Both the position numbers and the translations under genes were made by a program. The notes under the pieces are model-generated. The model saw nothing but the letters and a program-made list of their open reading frames with translations, was not told the DNA's origin and did not search any database. A stretch of DNA of 64,000 bases from Parabacteroides sp. PF5-9 (GTDB taxonomy: Bacteria > Bacteroidota > Bacteroidia > Bacteroidales > Tannerellaceae): assembly GCF_029893105.1 (NCBI RefSeq), contig NZ_JARXWG010000015.1, forward strand, positions 1-64,000. The letters are read 5' to 3'. Positions 50,842 to 59,182 of the stretch are shown here, piece by piece. Each line of letters starts with the position of its first letter. Within the stretch, counting starts at the first letter, position 1.

Positions 50842-53712
50842 ATGATTTTCAGAAAATATATTAGCCTGTTTGCTTTCGTTTTATTAACAACGATAAGCTT
50901 ACAGGCTCAATTTTTAGACTACGGAACCGACCCCGCCCGGTTCAGGTGGAATTATGTTGATCTTCCTCACTACCGTCTGATTTTTCCACAGGGAAACGAT
51001 TCGATGGCTTATCGGTATGCGTTATATCTGGAAAATGTGTATCAGCCTTTGCAAAAAACAATCGGAGCGGAGAGCAAACGCCGCTTTCCGGTAATCCTGC
51101 ATCCGGCAAATATGCAGTCGAACGGATTAGTGGCATGGGCGCCGCGACGCATGGAACTGATCACAACCCCCTCTTCCAAACTGTCGGGACAAAGCTGGGA
51201 CAAACATTTATCGACCCATGAGTCGCGCCACGTACTACAGACCAGCAAAGTGATGCGGAAAGGGTTTAATGTATTATACTACCTGATTGGCGAGCAGACC
51301 TCTGCTCTGGCTACCTTCTTTTTACCGCAATGGTATCTGGAAGGGGATGCTGTAGGGGTTGAAACGGCCATGTCTAACGGTGGGCGCGGCGATCTGCCGG
51401 AGTTCAGTATGCCTTACCGGGCACAAATATTGGGCACCGGCAAAAATTACACTTTCGATCAATGGTATATGGGTTCATACAGAAAATATACCGGCAACTT
51501 TTACGCATTGGGTTATAATATAACCTCGTATGCCCGCTACCGCTATGGAGCGGATATCTGGAAAAGAGTAACCGACCGGTATCTGACTCATTATTTTCAT
51601 TTCAGTCCGTTCTATACAGGAGTGAAAAAGTTCACCGGGCGTAATGTAAAAGGACTTTACCATGATACTTTTGCCTATCTGCAGGAGGGTTGGGAGAGAG
51701 TAGATACCACCAGCCAAACGCCGGATTATCTATCACCCGAAACAAAACAATATACCTCTTATCAATATCCGCAACCGCTGGATAAGTCAACTGTGATTGC
51801 TGTCAAGTCGGGTTTGAAGGACATCAATTCATTGGTCGCTCTGACAAATGGACGGGAGAAACACCTGACTTACCTGGGCGCACTGAACGGACGGATTCGT
51901 TTGCATAACAGAACAGTCTACTGGTCGGAAATTGTCGCTGGCCTCAGATGGACACATGAAAATTATTCGGTGATTAAATCATTCGATCTCGATACGAAAA
52001 AAGTCCGTACACTAACGCCAGGAGAGCGATTGTTATCTCCGGAAATCGATGAGCGCAATGGTATAATAGCTGCTTCACGGATGCAATTAAATGGACGCAA
52101 CGAGGTGGTGATCATTGACCTGAACTCGAGCGAAGAGACCACAACTTACGATATTCCGGCTAATGCATTTGCCAAAGAACTAACGTTTGACGACAAAGGG
52201 AATTTGGTTATTGTTGTTGTCAATGATTCCGGAACGGCTATTCTTTATCTCGATCGTACCTCAAACAAATGGGACGAGTGGCTACCAACAACGTCGGCTA
52301 ATATCACCTCACCGATATGGCATGAAGGAAAACTTTATTTTGAATCGGGATTGAGCGGAACAAATAATATCTATACACTTAACCCTTCCACCGGAAAAAC
52401 AGAACGAATAACAGATGCTCGGTTCGGCGCGTTCACTCCGGCTTTTTCTCCAGCCAACGGACAGTTGTTATTTGCCGATTATCAAGCGAAGGGTTACCGT
52501 GTCGGGGTATTGCCTACCGACAGTCTACATCATGAAGAAGTCGATTTTGATCATCCGTATCGCTTTGAATTGGCAGAGGTATTAAGAGAGCAGGAGAACT
52601 TCAATCTGGATACAGCTACGCTTACACCTGTGGCATTCCATCCGAAACCATACCGGAAAGGAGTTCATACATTTAATATACATAGCTGGGCGCCGTTTTA
52701 TTATGATGTGAGTGATGTGATCAGCGGAGGAACGGATGATTTCAGTACGATCGTCAGGCCGGGAGCAATGGTTTTGTCACAAAATGCACTCAATTCGGCG
52801 ATTGTTCAGGCGGGTTGGTTTTATAGTGATAAACATCACCATGGCAAACTCGACTTTACGTATAAAGGGTGGTATCCTGTAGTCAACCTGAGCGTGGAAT
52901 ATGGTGGTGACGCCTATAAGCTGGGATGGCAGGAGAATGAGGAGGGGCGGCAGGTGATTCGCCAGATTCCTACCGACCGTCATCAACTGGAAGCTGAAGC
53001 ACGATTATATATTCCTTTTAATTTTACGCGTAATCATTATATCCGTGGACTACAACCGATCATCACCTACAACTTTACGAACAACCAATATCAGGAAAAA
53101 GAGAGTGGAAAATTCCGCAATTTCCAGTATGTATTAGCAGAATTGCACCACTACAATTACCGTCGGCAAGCGGTACAGGATATTCTTCCGCGCTGGGGAT
53201 ACCAATTGCGTTTACAATATCTTGCGACGCCCATGAGCAAAGAGAATTTCGGAGAGTTGTATGCTACACGGCTGACGACTTATTGGCCGGGAATTGTTCG
53301 TAGTCATAGCCTGATGATCCGAGCCGGTTATCAATATCAAAATGTAGATGATAAAACACTTTATATCCCCAAGCGACTTCTCGATAAGACCAGAGGGTAT
53401 GACTATTTGACACGCACACGCCAACAATTGCAATTAAAGGCCGATTATGCGCTGCCATTATTTTATCCAGACTGGAATCTGGGAGCCTTTGTTTACATTA
53501 AACGCGTCAGAGCGAATCTGTTCTTTGATTACACGCGTAATCAACCTGAAAAAGGGTACAAATGGCAAACACAGAGCGCGTATGGGGGCGACCTGTTGTT
53601 CGATTGGAATGTGATACGGATGAACTATCCGCTTGTATTGGGTGTACGGATGATCCAACCGATCGATTATGGGAAGTTTAAGGCTGAGGTGCTCTTCTCT
53701 TTTAGTTTTTAG
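50842..53712 (+). CDS. large exported protein: HEXXH metallopeptidase-like domain, probable propeller and beta-barrel
   Basis: A 956-residue protein with a signal peptide (to about residue 22). HESRH at 126-130 fits the HEXXH zinc motif and W165-Y-L-E-G-D-A (Glu168) fits the third-ligand pattern W-x-x-EG-x-A of the peptidase MA (gluzincin) group. Residues about 290-590 have repeats such as SPEIDERNGIIAASRMQLNGRNEVVIIDL and TPAFSPANGQLLFADYQAKGYRVGVL, typical of TolB/WD40-like propeller blades. From about 640 to the end, alternating aromatic strands finish in VLFSFSF, as in an outer-membrane barrel. It is 13 bases after nadC. I know no named function. Confidence 0.75.
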   Translation: MIFRKYISLFAFVLLTTISLQAQFLDYGTDPARFRWNYVDLPHYRLIFPQGNDSMAYRYALYLENVYQPLQKTIGAESKRRFPVILHPANMQSNGLVAWAPRRMELITTPSSKLSGQSWDKHLSTHESRHVLQTSKVMRKGFNVLYYLIGEQTSALATFFLPQWYLEGDAVGVETAMSNGGRGDLPEFSMPYRAQILGTGKNYTFDQWYMGSYRKYTGNFYALGYNITSYARYRYGADIWKRVTDRYLTHYFHFSPFYTGVKKFTGRNVKGLYHDTFAYLQEGWERVDTTSQTPDYLSPETKQYTSYQYPQPLDKSTVIAVKSGLKDINSLVALTNGREKHLTYLGALNGRIRLHNRTVYWSEIVAGLRWTHENYSVIKSFDLDTKKVRTLTPGERLLSPEIDERNGIIAASRMQLNGRNEVVIIDLNSSEETTTYDIPANAFAKELTFDDKGNLVIVVVNDSGTAILYLDRTSNKWDEWLPTTSANITSPIWHEGKLYFESGLSGTNNIYTLNPSTGKTERITDARFGAFTPAFSPANGQLLFADYQAKGYRVGVLPTDSLHHEEVDFDHPYRFELAEVLREQENFNLDTATLTPVAFHPKPYRKGVHTFNIHSWAPFYYDVSDVISGGTDDFSTIVRPGAMVLSQNALNSAIVQAGWFYSDKHHHGKLDFTYKGWYPVVNLSVEYGGDAYKLGWQENEEGRQVIRQIPTDRHQLEAEARLYIPFNFTRNHYIRGLQPIITYNFTNNQYQEKESGKFRNFQYVLAELHHYNYRRQAVQDILPRWGYQLRLQYLATPMSKENFGELYATRLTTYWPGIVRSHSLMIRAGYQYQNVDDKTLYIPKRLLDKTRGYDYLTRTRQQLQLKADYALPLFYPDWNLGAFVYIKRVRANLFFDYTRNQPEKGYKWQTQSAYGGDLLFDWNVIRMNYPLVLGVRMIQPIDYGKFKAEVLFSFSF

Positions 53713-55096
53713 GAATAGCAATCACATACACCTGGGCATTTTCAAAACGGACAACCCGGATCGGTTCTCCTTTTTCGATAAAACCAGAATCGGAAACACC
53801 ATCGTATAACTCACCGGCGATTTCGACTTTCCCCGACGGACGTAATACAGTGGCAGCAATTCCTTCTTTTTCGAGTATATCCGTTAAAACAGGTACAGAG
53901 ATAGATTCTTCGAGGTCGGCGACTAAAGCCACTTTGCGAAATATGCCTTTCGATCCGATTTTATGGGAAAACCAGATGATAAACACAAAGGCCATAACCA
54001 AGCCCATCAATACAGTGAGGGTTGCTCGCCCGGTATCCGTACCAGAAACACCTTCGAAGTTGAAATGGGTGTTGTCGAGCAGACTTATCGTCAAACCGAA
54101 GACCATGAAAATAATCCCGCTTATGCCGGCCACCCCAAATCCGGGTATAATAAATAACTCGGCTCCGATAAGGAGCAAACCTACAATGAAAACCAAGATC
54201 TCCCAGTTTTGCGCTAACCCTTCTATATATAAAGGTGCAAAATAAATAATGGCCGCCAGAATAGCTGCTGCCGAAGGGAAACCGATACCGGGTGTTTGTA
54301 ATTCGAAATAGATCCCACCGATGATGATCAGAATCAACAACGATTGAATAACCGGACTCATCAGGAAACCTTTGAGGTTGTCGAGCCAGGAAGGGGTATA
54401 ACTTTTCAATTCATACTGCGGAAAATCTAAATAACGGGAAATCACTTCATCGACCGATTCGGCTATGCCGTCGCAATACCCCCAATAGATAGCCTCTTCT
54501 GCAGTCAGGGTAAGCACCTTGCCGCTGTCGATCAGGTTAGGAATAACTGTCCGGTCGTCTACCATTGCTTCGGCGATAAGTGGATCTCTTTTCCATGTAA
54601 TAAGGGTATCCCCTGCTGTGACTGTGGTGTCTTTGCCCTGTGCTTCTGCCGTTGAACGGATCATGGAACGCATATAGGATTGGTATTTATCGGGCAATTC
54701 ACTTCCGGTTTGATTGACCACCGTCGCTGCTCCAATATTGGCTCCTTTACGCATGAAAATTTTCTTGCAGGCTATCGATATCAGTGCACCGGCCGAAGCA
54801 GCATTGTTATCGATAAAGACATAAACAGGAATGGGGCTGTACAGAATAGCTGTACGCATAGAGTCGGCTGCTTCGAGCAGACCACCATAGGTATTCATAT
54901 GGATCAGAATGGCATCGGCGCCAAGCTGGTTGGCCTCTTTCAATCCGTTAGCCAGATAGATACGTGTAGTATTATCGATTTCCTTTCGGATATCTATTTT
55001 ATAAACAGTATGTGACTGATTATTGGCAGCATAAAGCATTTCCCCTCCCCAAAAGGACAAGAGAAGTAAAACAAGGATAGCGTAGCGGATGTTCAT
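53702..55096 (-). CDS. NfeD-family membrane-bound ClpP-like serine protease
   Basis: A 464-residue protein with a signal segment, then a ClpP/SppA-like domain with NNAASAGALISIA holding the candidate nucleophile S101. About five membrane helices follow (residues about 235-385), then an NfeD OB-fold domain at the C-terminus (ISVPVLTDILEKEGIAATVLRPSGKVEIAGELYDGVSDSGFIEKGEPIRVVR). Family members cleave membrane-associated hydrophobic substrates, and partner stomatin-like proteins; no stomatin gene is adjacent. Its 3' end overlaps the convergent HEXXH gene by 11 bases. Confidence 0.88.
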   Translation of the reverse strand: MNIRYAILVLLLLSFWGGEMLYAANNQSHTVYKIDIRKEIDNTTRIYLANGLKEANQLGADAILIHMNTYGGLLEAADSMRTAILYSPIPVYVFIDNNAASAGALISIACKKIFMRKGANIGAATVVNQTGSELPDKYQSYMRSMIRSTAEAQGKDTTVTAGDTLITWKRDPLIAEAMVDDRTVIPNLIDSGKVLTLTAEEAIYWGYCDGIAESVDEVISRYLDFPQYELKSYTPSWLDNLKGFLMSPVIQSLLILIIIGGIYFELQTPGIGFPSAAAILAAIIYFAPLYIEGLAQNWEILVFIVGLLLIGAELFIIPGFGVAGISGIIFMVFGLTISLLDNTHFNFEGVSGTDTGRATLTVLMGLVMAFVFIIWFSHKIGSKGIFRKVALVADLEESISVPVLTDILEKEGIAATVLRPSGKVEIAGELYDGVSDSGFIEKGEPIRVVRFENAQVYVIAIPKN

Positions 55097-55280
55097 CTGA
55101 TGTATATTTTAATAATCGTTTGTTGCAAATTATAATCACCTTGTTGTAAATGTTGGAATATACAACTTGAATGAGTTGTAAATTCTGTTCATTTTCAGGC
55201 CTTTTTTAGAGAAAACGAATGAATTGCGATTTGTCACTGACTTTTCTTTTTTCAAAATTTCCCACCCCAATTTGTCCCGA

Positions 55281-55288
55281 TATATTTG
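55281..55288 (+). promoter_or_regulatory. -7 element of the second ECF sigma factor gene
   Basis: TATATTTG lies 49 bases before the chosen ATG, and so supports the downstream start. Confidence 0.5.
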
Positions 55289-55337
55289 CAGTGTGAAAAG
55301 ACAACAAGATAATATAACAAATTTAATTTATAATTCT

Positions 55338-55841
55338 ATGAACACACTACAATTTCAGAAAAAATTAGTTGGAATGCAGGAAAACCTGTTCAACTTCGCC
55401 CTCATGCTTACTGCAAACAGAGATGATGCCCACGACTTGCTTCAAGACACTACTTTAAAAGTATTAGACAGTCAGGAAAAGTTTGTTGACAACGTTAACT
55501 TTAAAGGTTGGGTAATGACAGTCATGCGCAATATCTTCATCAATAATTACCACAAGGTAGTTCGTGCACAAACTGTAATCGATCAAGGTGCCGATGTCTA
55601 CAACCTGGATGTTATGAACGATTCCGGCCTTGACACTCCTGAAGGATCACATGCACTAAGCGAAATTTCACTGGCTATCGAGAACCTGAATAACGAATTG
55701 CGTATTCCTTTTTCGCTATTTGTCAGTGGTTACAAATATCATGAGATTGCCGAAAAAATGGATCTGCCTATTGGAACAATTAAGAGCCGCATTTTCTTTG
55801 CACGCCAAGAGTTACAAAAGACGCTAAAGGATTATAGATAA
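55338..55841 (+). CDS. ECF-type RNA polymerase sigma factor (paralog of the one at 15.5 kb)
   Basis: The start is set at ATG 55338 (MNTLQFQKKLVG) by its promoter and by match to the paralog at 15459-15965 (MNQLQFEENLLS); the open frame extends 38 codons further up. The 167-residue product has region 2 (RDDAHDLLQDTTLKVL, NFKGWVMTVMRNIFINNYHK) and region 4 (KYHEIAEKMDLPIGTIKSRIFFARQEL). No anti-sigma gene is adjacent. Target genes unknown. Confidence 0.88.
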   Translation: MNTLQFQKKLVGMQENLFNFALMLTANRDDAHDLLQDTTLKVLDSQEKFVDNVNFKGWVMTVMRNIFINNYHKVVRAQTVIDQGADVYNLDVMNDSGLDTPEGSHALSEISLAIENLNNELRIPFSLFVSGYKYHEIAEKMDLPIGTIKSRIFFARQELQKTLKDYR

Positions 55842-55864
55842 GATTGCAACCACTAACGAATCAG

Positions 55865-56245
55865 TTATAATAAGATACTTTCCAGATCGTTGGAAACATA
55901 CACATTTCCGGAAAAGACAGATCAACTCTGTACAATTGCTTTCTATCTGTCAGGTTACTATCTTCCGTATGATATAAAATGAGATTAGCCACTTTCAACT
56001 CCTGCGCCAGCCTTCCGGCTTCGAGTGCTGTACAATGATTTTTTTTCATAGGGTTTGAAAACCTCTTTATCCCGATAAAGGCAAAACGCTTCTGTCAATA
56101 GCCAATCGGTGTTTTCTACATATTGTTTACATGCCGGATTGAAGGGTTCATCACCCAAACAGGTTAATGAACGATCATCCGGCAATTGAGTACAAAAACC
56201 AAATTGTTTCGCTTTAGTCGACCGAATATCAAAAAAATAAACCAA
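55865..56245 (-). pseudogene. decayed MBL-fold metallo-hydrolase, N-truncated with two frameshifts
   Basis: The minus strand reads FFDIRSTKAKQFGF, LTCLGDEPFNPACKQYVE and WLLTEAFCLYRDKEVFKPYEK, then shifts frame in a run of eight A (56039-56046). It continues as NHCTALEAGRLAQELKV and LILYHTEDSNLTDRKQLYRVDLS, then shifts again in a TTTT run (about 55904-55907) to FSGNVYVSNDLESILL and stop at 55865. Removing one A and adding one T restores one frame. The pieces are the C-terminal half of a ribonuclease Z-like metallo-beta-lactamase hydrolase; the N-terminal half with the HxHxDH site is absent, since the next gene's stop lies 30 bases upstream. It is a dead remnant unless the frameshifts are sequencing errors. 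Confidence 0.75.
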
Positions 56246-56274
56246 ACAACAGCCGAAAAATGTTTTTGAGGATA

Positions 56275-57243
56275 TTAAAAACGCACACTTCCTACATCTT
56301 CGATAAATCGTCTTTGCTTTTCAAAATAGGCAGCCTGAATGAGTTCATTCGATTGTGTGATCAACGTTGAATATTTTTTCAATGCGTCCAGCCACCTTTT
56401 ATGTGCCTCACTCAATTCGGCATTGAGAAAAACAGTCATCTCCAAAAGATGAAAACTGAAAGAGGATATAATCTCGTTATTCCATACATTGTAACTACTA
56501 TTATGGTCAATATTTATGCTTGACAAATAGAAGTCATAAGTCGTGCCGGAATCCGAACAACCTGTCCGTACTGTTTTTTCCACGGAGTCGATCATCTGGT
56601 GAAAAGCCTTTTTGATTGAGGCTAACTCTGACTCATTGATTAAATGAATGGTATAGAAATAGTGCACCTCTTTTAAGGGAGCGAGAAAAACATTCGCATC
56701 CAGAATAAAAGTATTATGCGTTATTTTCCGGGTATTTACCTCCAATCGCTCCCGTAAAGATGCTAATTCCGGTGAAACGACAACATCCGAATAACAAAGT
56801 CTCGATATCCCATTATGTGTTCTATGCAACCAAGTATAATAGACGAATTTAAATAATTCAGAAAAATGCGTACTGAACGCAACCGGTAAATAGTTAAGTG
56901 CCATTACCGTATAAGACGTTGTCTTATAGACTCGGTGTTCCAGTTCTTCACTATATTTCTGAAGTCGTTTAAAAAAAGTCTCTTCCGGGTTATTCGCTAT
57001 GTGCAAATCGACATACAAACGGTTCTCTTTTGGCCCCTTGACAATCTCATCGATCGAGAAATCGAGTTCCAATGATAATTTTATAATTTCATGAAGCGTA
57101 AAAGCCATGTCTCCCCTTAACCGCCGATAGACCGATTCTTTTCCCAGATCAAGACTGTCTGAGAGGTAATCAACCGGTTTTATTTGCGATGGTATCTTAC
57201 TTAAAATCGTACTAATTATTTTTTTCCTGACAAGATCAATCAT
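56275..57243 (-). CDS. HTH-domain protein, second of a tandem pair
   Basis: A 322-residue soluble protein. Residues about 10-70 form a Cro/CI-like helix-turn-helix (IKPVDYLSDSLDLGKESVYRRLRGDMAFTLHEIIKLSLELDFSIDEIV). The remaining 250 residues are helical with no family I recognise; shared segments with the neighbour include EETFF, EVHYFYTIHLI, FYLSSINID, and WLDALKKYSTLITQSNE. It is a paralog of the next gene and overlaps it by eight bases. Probably a transcription regulator of surface genes. DNA binding is supported by the HTH; target is inferred from the divergent lectin operon. Confidence 0.75.
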   Translation of the reverse strand: MIDLVRKKIISTILSKIPSQIKPVDYLSDSLDLGKESVYRRLRGDMAFTLHEIIKLSLELDFSIDEIVKGPKENRLYVDLHIANNPEETFFKRLQKYSEELEHRVYKTTSYTVMALNYLPVAFSTHFSELFKFVYYTWLHRTHNGISRLCYSDVVVSPELASLRERLEVNTRKITHNTFILDANVFLAPLKEVHYFYTIHLINESELASIKKAFHQMIDSVEKTVRTGCSDSGTTYDFYLSSINIDHNSSYNVWNNEIISSFSFHLLEMTVFLNAELSEAHKRWLDALKKYSTLITQSNELIQAAYFEKQRRFIEDVGSVRF

Positions 57244-58231
57244 AGGTGTATGTCTTGTTTACCAAATTCACAACAAACTCACGTTGTGTATCTATAAATT
57301 TCGTTTGCAAAGCTTCATTACATCCACTTATCAGACTCGCATACTTTTTTAGCGAGTGAAGCCAATAGGTATATGCTTTACAGATTTCAGGATCTCGCGA
57401 GACAATATATGCACCGGGATACACACTAAAAAGCGCATTCACTTTATGATCATACTGCATAGAGAGGCCGGTCGATTCTATCGAAAAAGTTGAAAGATAA
57501 ATATGAGTTTCATTGTTTGCAGACGCATCCGGCTGCTTCAATTTATTTTCAAGCGAATCGATTAAGCTGAAAAAATCGTTTTGTATCAATACGATCTCCT
57601 CTTCTGAGATCAACTTTCTTTTATAATAATAGTGCACCTCCATCAGCGAGTTTTTTATAAAATAGGGATGAAGGATGTACGTCTGTTTACCTACAGCTTT
57701 ATAATCACTGACCTTTTTCTGTAAAGCGATTATACGTTCCGGCAGTTCAACATCTGATAATCGAAAATCCAACGGCATCTGCCGCATCTGACACATCCAT
57801 TTATAATAGTGATATTTAAATAAATAGTCATATGATGCTGCAGTCGATATCATGACACGATCAAAAGTGGCTATTAATTCCGTATGTTGAACTTCATTCA
57901 TTTTTTTTACTCCATTTGCACAGGTCAAAAGAAGATCATAAAAGGTCTCTTCTGTATCAAACGCCCTATTGCCATGAAAGGCAAACACAGTCGATTTGGA
58001 ATTCAAATAATCCGCTCTGTTTGAAAATAAAACTTCATCCATCGATACACTCAGCGTTGAGGAGAGTTTCACAAAATCATTCACTGTAAAAGGAACTTTC
58101 CCTTTGACTCTCCGATATACAGACTCTTTACTCAGGTCTAATACATCTGCCAGAAAATCGATCGGATTTAGATGTACAGGTATTTGGGACACTATCTTAT
58201 CGGCGATAGCTTTATACTGTAATTTATCCAT
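57236..58231 (-). CDS. HTH-domain protein, first of a tandem pair
   Basis: A 331-residue paralog of the following gene, with the same plan. The helix-turn-helix is LNPIDFLADVLDLSKESVYRRVKGKVPFTVNDFVKLSSTLSVSMDEVL, sharing KESVYRR with its partner. The C-terminal region contains EETFYDLL, EVHYYYKRKLISEEEI, IYLSTFSIEST and WLHSLKKYASLISGCNE. It starts 277 bases from the divergent secreted-protein operon. Two overlapping, diverged copies suggest the products may act as a heterodimer. Confidence 0.75.
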   Translation of the reverse strand: MDKLQYKAIADKIVSQIPVHLNPIDFLADVLDLSKESVYRRVKGKVPFTVNDFVKLSSTLSVSMDEVLFSNRADYLNSKSTVFAFHGNRAFDTEETFYDLLLTCANGVKKMNEVQHTELIATFDRVMISTAASYDYLFKYHYYKWMCQMRQMPLDFRLSDVELPERIIALQKKVSDYKAVGKQTYILHPYFIKNSLMEVHYYYKRKLISEEEIVLIQNDFFSLIDSLENKLKQPDASANNETHIYLSTFSIESTGLSMQYDHKVNALFSVYPGAYIVSRDPEICKAYTYWLHSLKKYASLISGCNEALQTKFIDTQREFVVNLVNKTYTYD

Positions 58232-58287
58232 AGTTAAGGCTCATTATTATGCAAAAACAACAAGTTTGTATCTCCTTTTCAACAATA

Positions 58288-58295
58288 CAAAATTA
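58288..58295 (-). promoter_or_regulatory. candidate -7 element of the HTH gene pair
   Basis: The minus strand reads TAATTTTG, 56 bases before the start codon. Confidence 0.4.
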
Positions 58296-58413
58296 GAAAA
58301 CAATGAGTCGCATTAAAAATCTAAAAACCGCAAAAGTTCCACTTTCCTATAACTAAAACACTTTTGTTTGTCAAATAGTTGAAAAAATCAACCTCGTTTT
58401 CTTGTTTTTTTTA

Positions 58414-58444
58414 TTGAGATCTTCATATGAATAAAGGTACTTTG
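58414..58444 (+). promoter_or_regulatory. candidate promoter of the secreted lectin operon
   Basis: TTG at 58414-58416 and TACTTTG at 58438-58444 are 21 bases apart, close to the Bacteroidetes spacing; the -7 element is one base short of TAnnTTTG. The start codon is 63 bases on. Confidence 0.4.
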
Positions 58445-58507
58445 CAAAATCAAAACGTCACAAACAATCAAAGCCTGTTTGCATCAGAGTAATAACTTCT
58501 ACAAATT

Positions 58508-59182
58508 ATGAATATTCGGATTTTAATAACAACATTTTTTCTGTTGATCGTACTCGATCTGTCCGCACAAGTAACCATCGGTTCCGGCAGTGAACCTGAA
58601 AAAGCAGCCTTATTAGAGATTAAAAGTTTTAATGCCACAACTTCCGGTGGTCCAACAACCGGTCTTAATGGAGGAGGCGTACTCTTCTCCCGTGTGAATT
58701 TAGAAGAAAAAAATTCACTGAAGCCTTTTTTGGCCAACGGAGGAACAGATGATGAGAAAAAGAAACATACAGGCCTTGTGGTATATAACGTCCGCTCTGT
58801 TTCGGCTCAAAGTTTAAAAGAAGGGCTTTATATGTGGAATGGAGAACAGTGGGTATTGATTGCAGGTAAAGAAGGACGAGAAAAATTCTTCTACATGCCT
58901 TCGTTGCCCATTAATACCTCTTCAATCGGATGGAACCCCATACCGATAGATTTACATAAAGTCTACAAAGATCAATTTCTAACACCCAAAGTGATCAGCC
59001 AGGGAGCTCCAGCCCAAATACCTGTTTTCGAAAACGCAACCGACTTATACTATTATGTAACCTCTTATGATGAGACTGTATTCAGGCAATTTGTCCTTTT
59101 AGAAGATGGCAAGATGTATTATGAAGTGATAAATAGTGCCACGCCCTGGTCGTTTGTAAATGTTGTATTTGTAATAAAATGA
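58508..59182 (+). CDS. secreted protein upstream of an L-type lectin
   Basis: A 224-residue protein with a signal peptide (to about residue 20, DLSAQ). The mature start VTIGSGSEPEKAALLEIK and the segment GGVLFSRVNL resemble the N-termini of many Bacteroidetes surface proteins (compare VTIGS..P...A.LDL and GLLLPRV). A region like LKEGLYMWNGEQWVLI follows, also common there. No enzyme motif is seen. Its last four bases overlap the lectin gene (ATGA), so the two are translationally coupled. The function is unknown; surface attachment or adhesin assembly is a guess. Confidence 0.7.
   Translation: MNIRILITTFFLLIVLDLSAQVTIGSGSEPEKAALLEIKSFNATTSGGPTTGLNGGGVLFSRVNLEEKNSLKPFLANGGTDDEKKKHTGLVVYNVRSVSAQSLKEGLYMWNGEQWVLIAGKEGREKFFYMPSLPINTSSIGWNPIPIDLHKVYKDQFLTPKVISQGAPAQIPVFENATDLYYYVTSYDETVFRQFVLLEDGKMYYEVINSATPWSFVNVVFVIK

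Noticed and set aside
56275-58231. HTH pair as a toxin-antitoxin system
   Set aside because: Both proteins are over 320 residues, are paralogs of each other, and neither shows a toxin motif.
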